Part shown: one piece after another, positions 21,371 through 34,648 of the stretch
Layout: the number at the start of each line of letters is the position of its first letter
How positions within the stretch are numbered: the stretch's first letter is position 1
Assembly: GCA_026874595.1 (NCBI GenBank)
Contig: CM049314.1
Span: 74,600,300 to 74,664,299, forward strand
Direction: 5' to 3'
Source: Sipunculus nudus
Taxonomy: Eukaryota; Annelida; Sipuncula; Golfingiida; Sipunculidae
Length of the DNA stretch: 64,000 nucleotides
Translations under genes and position numbers: made by a program
The notes under the pieces: generated by a model
Told to the model about the DNA's origin: nothing
Databases searched by the model: none
The model's input: the letters and a program-made list of their open reading frames with translations, nothing else

Positions 21371-24300
21371 TTACACGGTAGTCTCTTTGTGCTGTCTAAA
21401 TTCAACACTGACACTATTGGTTTGCGGTCTGACTGAGTCCAAAATTGACCGTGGCCAATGTCCGATATTTGAATGGAAACCTGCATTACGACGATCGGTC
21501 CTCCGCAATCCGCTGCATCGAACATCTTGGTCCTCTCTGGATGTATCATCCCGCTGAACCATGATGGGTATCGGTTCATCCTGGGTCGGTCCTGACTGAT
21601 ATTCGACTATCCAATGATCATCGTCAAGATCTGGCGCCGTCTCGGGGTCATTCTGTGGTATGGTCTCACCCGGTGAAGTATCGGAAGTTGTAGGGAGAGC
21701 CTCCCTCATCTCACTGCGATTAACCCATTTGGGTGCAGAACCATTTGTCTTCTGTACCTTGTAGACATCCTTACCAGGTAATTGGTCTAGAATCTGCCAC
21801 ACTGCCGGATGGTAAGCGTCCTGAATCTTCTGTCTACCACGGATTGATCTATCACGGAGGTACACGTATTGACCAATGACTAGCGGTGCAGGTTTGGTCC
21901 TCCTGTCATAATGTTTCTTTTGGCGTTCGCCCATCTCGGCCAATCTTCGCTGGACAATCTCGTACATATCTCTCAGTTTTTCTCGGTGCTGTTCAGTCCA
22001 ATCCTTGTATTCTATGGGTTCCTCCTCTATAGCTGGGTTACCAAATAAGGAATCTACTGGCAGTCGAGGCTCCCTGCCATACATGAGGAAAAAGGGACTG
22101 TGTCCTGTAGAAGAGTGTATGGTCGTGTTGTATGCAAAGACCACCTCTCCTAAGTAGTCTGACCATCGCCGCTTCTTCTTGGGTTCTAATGTCCTGAGCA
22201 AGTCATGCATTGTGCGGTTAAACCGCTCTGCCTGGCCGTTACCGGCTGGATGATACGGCGTCGTATGGGAACGTTGAATACCATACAAGTGACACAAGTG
22301 TCTGACGATGTTCGCTTCAAAATCTCTCCCTTGGTCGGAGTGGATACGTTGCGGTGCACCATAGCGATGGAACCACTCCCGCACTAATGTTCTGGCTACA
22401 GTAACAGCCTTCTGGTCCCTTGTGGCGACCGCGACTGTCCACTTGGTGAACACATCTGTCATGATTAACACGTTCTCCTTGCCATCTGCTGAAGGTTCCA
22501 GAATCGTAAAGTCGATCGCCACGACTTCCAAGGGTTTTGTTGCTCGGAGACTCCCCAAGGGTGTCCTAACCTTCTCCTTCTTCGCAAGTACACATCTTGA
22601 ACAAGTATCGAGGAAGTCCTTGATGTCCTTTGACATACGTGGCCAGTAACATCTCGATCTGATGGTATTTTCCGTCCTTTCCAGGCCTTGATGACCATGA
22701 GCCACATGACACCCATGCAAGACCTTATCCTTCAACACACTTGGTAGGACAACTTGTTTCATCTTCCCGCTATGTGGGTGAATTAGCTCACGCTTGAGGA
22801 CTTGATCCTCCATCTTCAGCCGTTCCCACTGTTGGTACAACAGTTTTGTCAGCGTATCTTCCTCTCGTCTGCATCTCAAGCTGGGTTTCTGCTGCTGGAG
22901 CACTGACCGATACACTGGCCCTATGACTGGGTCATTCCTCTGTAAATCCCCTAGGCTGGAGTTATCAATCTCTGGTAAGATGGTAGCTTTGCGTCTCTCA
23001 GGCTCCATTTCATGGTCGGCCTCTAGTGCTTCACTGATTGCGCTCTCTTGCACTTCCAGAGGTAAAACTGTAGTGTTCACCACTCTTGCAAGAAATTCTG
23101 GGACTTCGAGTTCACACGTCATGGCGGAGTCAGTATCCCATGGTCTAGAACTTTGTCTTGAAAGTGCATCCGCGTTGGTGTTTCTCTTGCCAGGGCGGTA
23201 CTTAATTGTGAAGTTGAAGGGTGCTAGGGCAGACGCCCATCGCTGTTCCACGGCTGGTAGCTTACTGGTCGACATCAGGTAGCAAAGTGGATTGTTGTCT
23301 GTGAAGACTATAAACTCACTGCCCTGGAGGTATTCACGCAGCTTTTCAGTAACAGCCCACTTAAGTGCCAACATTTCTAGTCGCTTAGAGCTATAGCAAC
23401 TAGGTGATTTCTCGGCACCGCGTAACGCACGGCTGGCGTATGTGATGACCCTCAGTCGCCCTTCATACTCCTGGCTGAGCACTGCCCCTAAGCCTTCATG
23501 CGAGGCGTCCGTTTCTAGGATGAAGCGTCGACTAAAGTCGGGAAACGCCAATACAACTGGTTCAGAGACAAGTTGTCTCTTCAACTCTTGAAAAGCGGAG
23601 TCATGCTCGGGTCCCCAATGTGTTCCAATGGGAATGCTGCGTCTGAATCGTTTACCTCTTACAGTGGATCCTTGAAGGGAAGCATCCAACTTGTGGAGAG
23701 GTCTGGCAATCGTGGCGAACCCCTTCACAAATCTCCTATAATAGGATACGAATCCAAGGAACTGTTTAAGCTCACGCTGTGTGGTAGGGTGTGGCCAGTC
23801 CCTTACAGCCGACAACTTGTCTGGATCCGTAGCCACTCCCTCCTTCGAAATAACATGCCCAAGGAACCGCACTTTCTCTCGGAGAAACATACATTTGCCC
23901 GGTTCCAGTTTTAGCCCGTTAGCGGCAAGCTTCCGAAACACATTCTCCAGTCGTTCGAGATGCTCCTCCAGCGTACCGCTAAAGACGATCACATCGTCCA
24001 GGTAAACAAGCAAGGTCTGTAGAATGTCCTCACGAAAGATTCTACCCATAAGTCTTGACCAAGTAGCCGGGCTGTTCGAAAGTCCAAACGGCATTCTAAG
24101 GAATTCGTAGAGCCCCATAGGGGTTGTGAATGCCGTTTTATGCCTATCCGCTGGAGCGACTTCCACCTGGTGGTAGGCCGACGCAAGATCGAGTGTTGAA
24201 AACATCTGTGCACCTCCTAGAGCATCCAGCGTCTCGTTAATACGTGGCAAAGGAAACTGGTCTCTCTTGACCTTGCGATTAAGCTTGCGGTAATCCACGC

Positions 24301-26413
24301 ACAGTCTGACCTTGCCATCCTTTTTCCGCACCACCACCAAGGGCGAAGCGTAATTGGAGCAACTCTCTCGGATTACCCCTTTTCGACATAGATCACGTAA
24401 ATGGTCCCTGACCTCCTTCCACTCTTGTGGGGGTATTCTGCGGTAGGCCTGCTGAACTGGCTCATCATCTGTAGTTCGGATGTGATGTTGGATCGTCTTG
24501 GTACATCCTAGTTGGTTCTTACCCAGGGTGAACACACCTTTGTACTTCCTTAGAAGAGTTTCAAACTGATGGCGATGGGTATCTGGAATCCCCTTAAGGT
24601 CAAAGTGGCTAAGAAAGTCTTCGTCATCGACGTCACACTTTGCCCTGCACAGTTGAATTTCATTACCGTCCAGACTTATGTCCAAATCTGGTATCGGGAA
24701 TTCCGCAATTCCACTAACAACTCCGAGTCTTGTGTTTGGCCGCAAAGTGATATCAGTGTTACCTATATTGGCGACAGGCAATGAAAATGTTCTAAGATCC
24801 TCTGCTACAACACCTGGAGTTAGGAGGATCGTAGGGGGGACACCTCCATGTACTGGTTCTACCACAGCGACTTCCTTACTGGCTGGCCGAATTAGCTTCA
24901 CATAACTCATACTCTGTGCTGGAATGCATACCTCCTCTAATCCAGCTACTCTCGCGAATCCTGACGGCTCTGCTGTTAGAACTTCATGGTCTCCTTCTAT
25001 CAAAGGTTGGTATTTCGTCAGACGAGACAAGAGATTAGTGCCTAAGACACCTGGTATCAATCGCCGTTTCTCGGTAGTTTCTGGAGTGTCCTTAACCACC
25101 ATCACACCAACGTCCTTGAGCTCCGTGCCATCAATTATAACATCAAGCACTACCACTCCCAAGTATGGAACTTCCATTCCATTTGCAGCTCGAAGTTTCA
25201 ACCAACTCTCAGGTGGAACTTCATAACTGTGCCACAAGTTCTCATGAAAAAAGGTCTCACTAACAGTTGTGACCATGCTACCTGTATCAATTAGGCACTT
25301 GGTTGGTACTCCTCCCATGACCACCTCAATGACTGGGCGACGGCCCACTGTCTGGTTCCACAGTCGGTCCCCTTCCGCATCCACAGAACAGTTCTCAGGA
25401 GGCTGACTTGACTCAGTCCTGCTGGGTCTCCGCTGTGACTTGACTTGCCGGTTCTGAGGGCAATCCCGGCGAATGTGTCCTATCTGGTTACAACTGAAAC
25501 ATCTTGGCCCACGCTCATTATCCTTGGCACTTATTGGGAGCAAACGCGCGATCTGTCTCTGTTGCTCCTCCCACTGCTTTTGCTGTTTATCTAACAGAGC
25601 AGCCTGTTGCTGCTGTTGAGTCTGTAGTAACTCTATCATTTTTTTCTGACCGGCAATAATCTCACACAGGCCACGCTCACTTAGTCCTGCATCTGTAGAA
25701 TATACGGTTGGATCACGTTTGGCTGTACCACGACTCGTCCCTTGATCCTGGCGGTCTTCTTCCGCCCATCTGATGGCCTCTTCCCTAAGGGTTCTGAATG
25801 GTGTCTCTGGGAAATCACGGATCCGCCGCTTTAGTTCTCGTCTAAGCGATGGGTCGCGCACCTTCTCTGCAAAGTTATCTCTAAGGGCTCGATCTCTGTC
25901 GGGCAAACATCTCTCATCACGTTCCAGAGCTTTCTCCAAAATTTCCATCAAAGCATGTGAAAATCCCCTGAGGCTCTCTCCATCCTTCTGGCGACGACTA
26001 TAGAACTGATCAAGTAATTGTGCCGCAGACTGTCTCTCCCCAAATGCTTCACTTAGCAAGTCGAATATTCGCTCTGGATCGGCTCGATCATCTGGCGGTG
26101 CATAACGGACCTCGCACTTGGCTGGACCATCCAAATTTGTGAGTAGGAAATCAGCTGCTGCTTCTCTCTCCAATCCCTGGGCCCTCAAGGCTGCCCTAGC
26201 CTCTCTGATCCAGTCCCCTAGTGCCTTCGGTTCACCACCATATCTCTCCAATCGTCTCTGACTATACACGACTCGCATAACTCGTCCATCACCTTCAGCT
26301 CCGGGTCGCTGGGCTGCTTCACCTTCTCTAGCTCGATCACCACCTTCTAACTGAGCCATACGTTGCCTAAGCGTCGCCAGTTCGGCCTCAAGGTCATCTC
26401 CGTTGTCCACCAT
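21371..26413 (-). CDS. Gag-pol polyprotein, copy 2 (1680 codons, intact)
   Basis: It has the same domain order and catalytic residues as copy 1 and is full length and in frame, so it is potentially functional. Differences shared only with copy 3 mark the two as sister copies: Ile instead of Thr in MYE(T/I)VQRR (residue 1486), CCACCACCAAG instead of CCACTACCAAG in the RT region, and CCTCCTCTAATCC instead of CCTCCTCCAATCC in the region between PR and RT. Confidence 0.95.
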   Translation of the reverse strand: MVDNGDDLEAELATLRQRMAQLEGGDRAREGEAAQRPGAEGDGRVMRVVYSQRRLERYGGEPKALGDWIREARAALRAQGLEREAAADFLLTNLDGPAKCEVRYAPPDDRADPERIFDLLSEAFGERQSAAQLLDQFYSRRQKDGESLRGFSHALMEILEKALERDERCLPDRDRALRDNFAEKVRDPSLRRELKRRIRDFPETPFRTLREEAIRWAEEDRQDQGTSRGTAKRDPTVYSTDAGLSERGLCEIIAGQKKMIELLQTQQQQQAALLDKQQKQWEEQQRQIARLLPISAKDNERGPRCFSCNQIGHIRRDCPQNRQVKSQRRPSRTESSQPPENCSVDAEGDRLWNQTVGRRPVIEVVMGGVPTKCLIDTGSMVTTVSETFFHENLWHSYEVPPESWLKLRAANGMEVPYLGVVVLDVIIDGTELKDVGVMVVKDTPETTEKRRLIPGVLGTNLLSRLTKYQPLIEGDHEVLTAEPSGFARVAGLEEVCIPAQSMSYVKLIRPASKEVAVVEPVHGGVPPTILLTPGVVAEDLRTFSLPVANIGNTDITLRPNTRLGVVSGIAEFPIPDLDISLDGNEIQLCRAKCDVDDEDFLSHFDLKGIPDTHRHQFETLLRKYKGVFTLGKNQLGCTKTIQHHIRTTDDEPVQQAYRRIPPQEWKEVRDHLRDLCRKGVIRESCSNYASPLVVVRKKDGKVRLCVDYRKLNRKVKRDQFPLPRINETLDALGGAQMFSTLDLASAYHQVEVAPADRHKTAFTTPMGLYEFLRMPFGLSNSPATWSRLMGRIFREDILQTLLVYLDDVIVFSGTLEEHLERLENVFRKLAANGLKLEPGKCMFLREKVRFLGHVISKEGVATDPDKLSAVRDWPHPTTQRELKQFLGFVSYYRRFVKGFATIARPLHKLDASLQGSTVRGKRFRRSIPIGTHWGPEHDSAFQELKRQLVSEPVVLAFPDFSRRFILETDASHEGLGAVLSQEYEGRLRVITYASRALRGAEKSPSCYSSKRLEMLALKWAVTEKLREYLQGSEFIVFTDNNPLCYLMSTSKLPAVEQRWASALAPFNFTIKYRPGKRNTNADALSRQSSRPWDTDSAMTCELEVPEFLARVVNTTVLPLEVQESAISEALEADHEMEPERRKATILPEIDNSSLGDLQRNDPVIGPVYRSVLQQQKPSLRCRREEDTLTKLLYQQWERLKMEDQVLKRELIHPHSGKMKQVVLPSVLKDKVLHGCHVAHGHQGLERTENTIRSRCYWPRMSKDIKDFLDTCSRCVLAKKEKVRTPLGSLRATKPLEVVAIDFTILEPSADGKENVLIMTDVFTKWTVAVATRDQKAVTVARTLVREWFHRYGAPQRIHSDQGRDFEANIVRHLCHLYGIQRSHTTPYHPAGNGQAERFNRTMHDLLRTLEPKKKRRWSDYLGEVVFAYNTTIHSSTGHSPFFLMYGREPRLPVDSLFGNPAIEEEPIEYKDWTEQHREKLRDMYEIVQRRLAEMGERQKKHYDRRTKPAPLVIGQYVYLRDRSIRGRQKIQDAYHPAVWQILDQLPGKDVYKVQKTNGSAPKWVNRSEMREALPTTSDTSPGETIPQNDPETAPDLDDDHWIVEYQSGPTQDEPIPIMVQRDDTSREDQDVRCSGLRRTDRRNAGFHSNIGHWPRSILDSVRPQTNSVSVEFRQHKETTV

Positions 26414-26511
26414 TCTGTCAGTCTACCAACAATACTGCGATGAAGTAGATCTCTGGACCACCAGACGTTCGTTGGCCAACCACCTTTTATACTACTGACA
26501 AGTACTAGCCT

Positions 26512-26529
26512 ATCCCACTTCTGACACCA
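26512..26529 (-). promoter_or_regulatory. Primer binding site, copy 2
   Basis: Same 18-base tRNA-Leu match as copy 1, four bases from LTR 3. Confidence 0.85.
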
Positions 26530-26533
26530 GTTT

Positions 26534-27942
26534 TGTAAACGGTCGGGAGCAAGTATATTGCACTTGGGTTGAGTCTCAATCACACAATCTACTCCCTCTT
26601 GAGTTCGATATAGGCCAACAACACAGTTTGTGCCGTTCGTACACTGTTTAATGTCAGTAGATACACAAGTTTGTTTCTCAGTAGCGAATACACAGTAAAA
26701 CAAAGGTGGTTGACTTCTGCAACAAATACAAAAGAAAAATGCGTTAGACGCTTGCATGGTTCATCTTCACATAACATGTATCATAATACCCATTATAGAT
26801 ATACAACATACAGTGGTTAGCTTACCTGATTAAGCCTACGATGGTATCTCATATCTCAACAGACAATAGACACCCTATGCCTATTATAGACAAATGTCTC
26901 ATGACTCGACATATATAACTCTTAATAAGCCATTACTTTATCCTCAACGCTCTGTTTATAATATCCCATTATTCATAACAATAGTAGCATTCCTGATATC
27001 AAATGTCCTTCTGATAATATGTACTGGACAACTTTACTTCATTCACAATAAAAGGGATAATATGTATCAACTCAACTCTCATAGGAAAAACCTCTCAGCA
27101 TATTAATAATCCTCTTTACTGTCTTTGACTCCATGGTCAATGAACAATAGTAGAAACATCACAATGGCACAGTCCTTCATAGTATTGTATACTAAGTACA
27201 TCAATAGTACATAACAACAGTATTAAATAATACAGTTACTGATATAATAGCTCCCTCTCTCTCTGCTAACATGATAATAAACTGGGGTACACAATCCACT
27301 GGCTTATATCTCTGACAGTAACAAAAATCAGTTCAAGTAAGGATTACTCCAACAAATATCCCTACATATTACTACTGACGTGACGGCTCTCATTGGACAT
27401 GCCAACTTCAACAAGATTTTAGGTGCTGATAACATCGCATCTTTCGTAAAATACATATATATAAAGAACACCATCAATCCAGGGCCTCACATATAATTGT
27501 TACGTCATTTTACTCTCAACAGTTAATATTACAGCCTCACCGCATCTGACAGTGGCTTTAAACCTGGTATATTACGCAGAAAATTATTCATATATGGCGG
27601 GCTGGTCGGTCAACATAAGCCTTCCCCCTTAATTATTCATCTGCGTCTGTTACACGACTTACACAGCATGACAACTTAAAAACAATATCTCTCATGCTAG
27701 CTGGGCTATTAATGTACCAAACAATACTAACCTGCAACGAACTTTCAGTCTGGAAATGTTTTTCTACTGAGAAAGACTTCGAGAGAAGCTTCACCCGCGC
27801 TCTCAATCAAACAACATGGCGACATCAGACAAAAACAAGCTGATGCAACTTCCGCAGACTGGCTCCTTGCTCATAAGCGTTTAAATAGCATATTACATTA
27901 TAGACTGGTCCCTGCTCCTACGCATTTATACGTCCTGTTACA
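26534..27942 (-). repeat. LTR 3
   Basis: 1409 bp between copies 2 and 3. No private difference noticed. Confidence 0.95.
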
Positions 27943-28075
27943 TCTACCACGCCCCTTTGTTTGCTACGTCCTCGAGTAAACGGATTAATCTTGAATTACA
28001 CATTACCCTGTGAACCAAAGAATCATCAGCAACATAAAGTATAGCTAGCATACAACAGCTTACGGAATGTAAACC

Positions 28076-31000
28076 TTACACGGTAGTCTCTTTGTGCTGT
28101 CTAAATTCAACACTGACACTATTGGTTTGCGGTCTGACTGAGTCCAAAATTGACCGTGGCCAATGTCCGATATTTGAATGGAAACCTGCATTACGACGAT
28201 CGGTCCTCCGCAATCCGCTGCATCGAACATCTTGGTCCTCTCTGGATGTATCATCCCGCTGAACCATGATGGGTATCGGTTCATCCTGGGTCGGTCCTGA
28301 CTGATATTCGACTATCCAATGATCATCGTCAAGATCTGGCGCCGTCTCGGGGTCATTCTGTGGTATGGTCTCACCCGGTGAAGTATCGGAAGTTGTAGGG
28401 AGAGCCTCCCTCATCTCACTGCGATTAACCCATTTGGGTGCAGAACCATTTGTCTTCTGTACCTTGTAGACATCCTTACCAGGTAATTGGTCTAGAATCT
28501 GCCACACTGCCGGATGGTAAGCGTCCTGAATCTTCTGTCTACCACGGATTGATCTATCACGGAGGTACACGTATTGACCAATGACTAGCGGTGCAGGTTT
28601 GGTCCTCCTGTCATAATGTTTCTTTTGGCGTTCGCCCATCTCGGCCAATCTTCGCTGGACAATCTCGTACATATCTCTCAGTTTTTCTCGGTGCTGTTCA
28701 GTCCAATCCTTGTATTCTATGGGTTCCTCCTCTATAGCTGGGTTACCAAATAAGGAATCTACTGGCAGTCGAGGCTCCCTGCCATACATGAGGAAAAAGG
28801 GACTGTGTCCTGTAGAAGAGTGTATGGTCGTGTTGTATGCAAAGACCACCTCTCCTAAGTAGTCTGACCATCGCCGCTTCTTCTTGGGTTCTAATGTCCT
28901 GAGCAAGTCATGCATTGTGCGGTTAAACCGCTCTGCCTGGCCGTTACCGGCTGGATGATACGGCGTCGTATGGGAACGTTGAATACCATACAAGTGACAC
29001 AAGTGTCTGACGATGTTCGCTTCAAAATCTCTCCCTTGGTCGGAGTGGATACGTTGCGGTGCACCATAGCGATGGAACCACTCCCGCACTAATGTTCTGG
29101 CTACAGTAACAGCCTTCTGGTCCCTTGTGGCGACCGCGACTGTCCACTTGGTGAACACATCTGTCATGATTAACACGTTCTCCTTGCCATCTGCTGAAGG
29201 TTCCAGAATCGTAAAGTCGATCGCCACGACTTCCAAGGGTTTTGTTGCTCGGAGACTCCCCAAGGGTGTCCTAACCTTCTCCTTCTTCGCAAGTACACAT
29301 CTTGAACAAGTATCGAGGAAGTCCTTGATGTCCTTTGACATACGTGGCCAGTAACATCTCGATCTGATGGTATTTTCCGTCCTTTCCAGGCCTTGATGAC
29401 CATGAGCCACATGACACCCATGCAAGACCTTATCCTTCAACACACTTGGTAGGACAACTTGTTTCATCTTCCCGCTATGTGGGTGAATTAGCTCACGCTT
29501 GAGGACTTGATCCTCCATCTTCAGCCGTTCCCACTGTTGGTACAACAGTTTTGTCAGCGTATCTTCCTCTCGTCTGCATCTCAAGCTGGGTTTCTGCTGC
29601 TGGAGCACTGACCGATACACTGGCCCTATGACTGGGTCATTCCTCTGTAAATCCCCTAGGCTGGAGTTATCAATCTCTGGTAAGATGGTAGCTTTGCGTC
29701 TCTCAGGCTCCATTTCATGGTCGGCCTCTAGTGCTTCACTGATTGCGCTCTCTTGCACTTCCAGAGGTAAAACTGTAGTGTTCACCACTCTTGCAAGAAA
29801 TTCTGGGACTTCGAGTTCACACGTCATGGCGGAGTCAGTATCCCATGGTCTAGAACTTTGTCTTGAAAGTGCATCCGCGTTGGTGTTTCTCTTGCCAGGG
29901 CGGTACTTAATTGTGAAGTTGAAGGGTGCTAGGGCAGACGCCCATCGCTGTTCCACGGCTGGTAGCTTACTGGTCGACATCAGGTAGCAAAGTGGATTGT
30001 TGTCTGTGAAGACTATAAACTCACTGCCCTGGAGGTATTCACGCAGCTTTTCAGTAACAGCCCACTTAAGTGCCAACATTTCTAGTCGCTTAGAGCTATA
30101 GCAACTAGGTGATTTCTCGGCACCGCGTAACGCACGGCTGGCGTATGTGATGACCCTCAGTCGCCCTTCATACTCCTGGCTGAGCACTGCCCCTAAGCCT
30201 TCATGCGAGGCGTCCGTTTCTAGGATGAAGCGTCGACTAAAGTCGGGAAACGCCAATACAACTGGTTCAGAGACAAGTTGTCTCTTCAACTCTTGAAAAG
30301 CGGAGTCATGCTCGGGTCCCCAATGTGTTCCAATGGGAATGCTGCGTCTGAATCGTTTTGCCTCTTACAGTGGATCCTTGAAGGGAAGCATCCAACTTGT
30401 GGAGAGGTCTGGCAATCGTGGCGAACCCCTTCACAAATCTCCTATAATAGGATACGAATCCAAGGAACTGTTTAAGCTCACGCTGTGTGGTAGGGTGTGG
30501 CCAGTCCCTTACAGCCGACAACTTGTCTGGATCCGTAGCCACTCCCTCCTTCGAAATAACATGCCCAAGGAACCGCACTTTCTCTCGGAGAAACATACAT
30601 TTGCCCGGTTCCAGTTTTAGCCCGTTAGCGGCAAGCTTCCGAAACACATTCTCCAGTCGTTCGAGATGCTCCTCCAGCGTACCGCTAAAGACGATCACAT
30701 CGTCCAGGTAAACAAGCAAGGTCTGTAGAATGTCCTCACGAAAGATTCTACCCATAAGTCTTGACCAAGTAGCCGGGCTGTTCGAAAGTCCAAACGGCAT
30801 TCTAAGGAATTCGTAGAGCCCCATAGGGGTTGTGAATGCCGTTTTATGCCTATCCGCTGGAGCGACTTCCACCTGGTGGTAGGCCGACGCAAGATCGAGT
30901 GTTGAAAACATCTGTGCACCTCCTAGAGCATCCAGCGTCTCGTTAATACGTGGCAAAGGAAACTGGTCTCTCTTGACCTTGCGATTAAGCTTGCGGTAAT

Positions 31001-33119
31001 CCACGCACAGTCTGACCTTGCCATCCTTTTTCCGCACCACCACCAAGGGCGAAGCGTAATTGGAGCAACTCTCTCGGATTACCCCTTTTCGACATAGATC
31101 ACGTAAATGGTCCCTGACCTCCTTCCACTCTTGTGGGGGTATTCTGCGGTAGGCCTGCTGAACTGGCTCATCATCTGTAGTTCGGATGTGATGTTGGATC
31201 GTCTTGGTACATCCTAGTTGGTTCTTACCCAGGGTGAACACACCTTTGTACTTCCTTAGAAGAGTTTCAAACTGATGGCGATGGGTATCTGGAATCCCCT
31301 TAAGGTCAAAGTGGCTAAGAAAGTCTTCGTCATCGACGTCACACTTTGCCCTGCACAGTTGAATTTCATTACCGTCCAGACTTATGTCCAAATCTGGTAT
31401 CGGGAATTCCGCAATTCCACTAACAACTCCGAGTCTTGTGTTTGGCCGCAAAGTGATATCAGTGTTACCTATATTGGCGACAGGCAATGAAAATGTTCTA
31501 AGATCCTCTGCTACAACACCTGGAGTTAGGAGGATCGTAGGGGGGACACCTCCATGTACTGGTTCTACCACAGCGACTTCCTTACTGGCTGGCCGAATTA
31601 GCTTCACATAACTCATACTCTGTGCTGGAATGCATACCTCCTCTAATCCAGCTACTCTCGCGAATCCTGACGGCTCTGCTGTTAGAACTTCATGGTCTCC
31701 TTCTATCAAAGGTTGGTATTTCGTCAGACGAGACAAGAGATTAGTGCCTAAGACACCTGGTATCAATCGCCGTTTCTCGGTAGTTTCTGGAGTGTCCTTA
31801 ACCACCATCACACCAACGTCCTTGAGCTCCGTGCCATCAATTATAACATCAAGCACTACCACTCCCAAGTATGGAACTTCCATTCCATTTGCAGCTCGAA
31901 GTTTCAACCAACTCTCAGGTGGAACTTCATAACTGTGCCACAAGTTCTCATGAAAAAAGGTCTCACTAACAGTTGTGACCATGCTACCTGTATCAATTAG
32001 GCACTTGGTTGGTACTCCTCCCATGACCACCTCAATGACTGGGCGACGGCCCACTGTCTGGTTCCACAGTCGGTCCCCTTCCGCATCCACAGAACAGTTC
32101 TCAGGAGGCTGACTTGACTCAGTCCTGCTGGGTCTCCGCTGTGACTTGACTTGCCGGTTCTGAGGGCAATCCCGGCGAATGTGTCCTATCTGGTTACAAC
32201 TGAAACATCTTGGCCCACGCTCATTATCCTTGGCACTTATTGGGAGCAAACGCGCGATCTGTCTCTGTTGCTCCTCCCACTGCTTTTGCTGTTTATCTAA
32301 CAGAGCAGCCTGTTGCTGCTGTTGAGTCTGTAGTAACTCTATCATTTTTTTCTGACCGGCAATAATCTCACACAGGCCACGCTCACTTAGTCCTGCATCT
32401 GTAGAATATACGGTTGGATCACGTTTGGCTGTACCACGACTCGTCCCTTGATCCTGGCGGTCTTCTTCCGCCCATCTGATGGCCTCTTCCCTAAGGGTTC
32501 TGAATGGTGTCTCTGGGAAATCACGGATCCGCCGCTTTAGTTCTCGTCTAAGCGATGGGTCGCGCACCTTCTCTGCAAAGTTATCTCTAAGGGCTCGATC
32601 TCTGTCGGGCAAACATCTCTCATCACGTTCCAGAGCTTTCTCCAAAATTTCCATCAAAGCATGTGAAAATCCCCTGAGGCTCTCTCCATCCTTCTGGCGA
32701 CGACTATAGAACTGATCAAGTAATTGTGCCGCAGACTGTCTCTCCCCAAATGCTTCACTTAGCAAGTCGAATATTCGCTCTGGATCGGCTCGATCATCTG
32801 GCGGTGCATAACGGACCTCGCACTTGGCTGGACCATCCAAATTTGTGAGTAGGAAATCAGCTGCTGCTTCTCTCTCCAATCCCTGGGCCCTCAAGGCTGC
32901 CCTAGCCTCTCTGATCCAGTCCCCTAGTGCCTTCGGTTCACCACCATATCTCTCCAATCGTCTCTGACTATACACGACTCGCATAACTCGTCCATCACCT
33001 TCAGCTCCGGGTCGCTGGGCTGCTTCACCTTCTCTAGCTCGATCACCACCTTCTAACTGAGCCATACGTTGCCTAAGCGTCGCCAGTTCGGCCTCAAGGT
33101 CATCTCCGTTGTCCACCAT
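28076..33119 (-). pseudogene. Gag-pol polyprotein, copy 3, frameshifted between RT and RNase H
   Basis: A small change at 30356-30360 (CGTTTTGCC where the other copies have CGTTTACC) adds one base. The first frame (33119-30306, 937 codons) keeps Gag, protease and the whole RT including YLDD but ends in about 16 foreign residues. The remainder (from about 30350 to 28076, with a first ATG at 30289) keeps RNase H and integrase but has no start of its own. The copy could still make Gag, protease and RT, but not an RT-RNaseH-IN polyprotein. It shares the copy 2 marker differences, so the frameshift arose after the 2/3 split, or copy 2 was the source. Confidence 0.9.
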
Positions 33120-33217
33120 TCTGTCAGTCTACCAACAATACTGCGATGAAGTAGATCTCTGGACCACCAGACGTTCGTTGGCCAACCACCTTTTATACTA
33201 CTGACAAGTACTAGCCT

Positions 33218-33235
33218 ATCCCACTTCTGACACCA
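33218..33235 (-). promoter_or_regulatory. Primer binding site, copy 3
   Basis: Same 18-base tRNA-Leu match, four bases from LTR 4. Confidence 0.85.
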
Positions 33236-33239
33236 GTTT

Positions 33240-34648
33240 TGTAAACGGTCGGGAGCAAGTATATTGCACTTGGGTTGAGTCTCAATCACACAATCTACTC
33301 CCTCTTGAGTTCGATATAGGCCAACAACACAGTTTGTGCCGTTCGTACACTGTTTAATGTCAGTAGATACACAAGTTTGTTTCTCAGTAGCGAATACACA
33401 GTAAAACAAAGGTGGTTGACTTCTGCAACAAATACAAAAGAAAAATGCGTTAGACGCTTGCATGGTTCATCTTCACATAACATGTATCATAATACCCATT
33501 ATAGATATACAACATACAGTGGTTAGCTTACCTGATTAAGCCTACGATGGTATCTCATATCTCAACAGACAATAGACACCCTATGCCTATTATAGACAAA
33601 TGTCTCATGACTCGACATATATAACTCTTAATAAGCCATTACTTTATCCTCAACGCTCTGTTTATAATATCCCATTATTCATAACAATAGTAGCATTCCT
33701 GATATCAAATGTCCTTCTGATAATATGTACTGGACAACTTTACTTCATTCACAATAAAAGGGATAATATGTATCAACTCAACTCTCATAGGAAAAACCTC
33801 TCAGCATATTAATAATCCTCTTTACTGTCTTTGACTCCATGGTCAATGAACAATAGTAGAAACATCACAATGGCACAGTCCTTCATAGTATTGTATACTA
33901 AGTACATCAATAGTACATAACAACAGTATTAAATAATACAGTTACTGATATAATAGCTCCCTCTCTCTCTGCTAACATGATAATAAACTGGGGTACACAA
34001 TCCACTGGCTTATATCTCTGACAGTAACAAAAATCAGTTCAAGTAAGGATTACTCCAACAAATATCCCTACATATTACTACTGACGTGACGGCTCTCATT
34101 GGACATGCCAACTTCAACAAGATTTTAGGTGCTGATAACATCGCATCTTTCGTAAAATACATATATATAAAGAACACCATCAATCCAGGGCCTCACATAT
34201 AATTGTTACGTCATTTTACTCTCAACAGTTAATATTACAGCCTCACCGCATCTGACAGTGGCTTTAAACCTGGTATATTACGCAGAAAATTATTCATATA
34301 TGGCGGGCTGGTCGGTCAACATAAGCCTTCCCCCTTAATTATTCATCTGCGTCTGTTACACGACTTACACAGCATGACAACTTAAAAACAATATCTCTCA
34401 TGCTAGCTGGGCTATTAATGTACCAAACAATACTAACCTGCAACGAACTTTCAGTCTGGAAATGTTTTTCTACTGAGAAAGACTTCGAGAGAAGCTTCAC
34501 CCGCGCTCTCAATCAAACAACATGGCGACATCAGACAAAAACAAGCTGATGCAACTTCCGCAGACTGGCTCCTTGCTCATAAGCGTTTAAATAGCATATT
34601 ACATTATAGACTGGTCCCTGCTCCTACGCATTTATACGTCCTGTTACA
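33240..34648 (-). repeat. LTR 4
   Basis: 1409 bp between copies 3 and 4. No private difference noticed. Confidence 0.95.
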
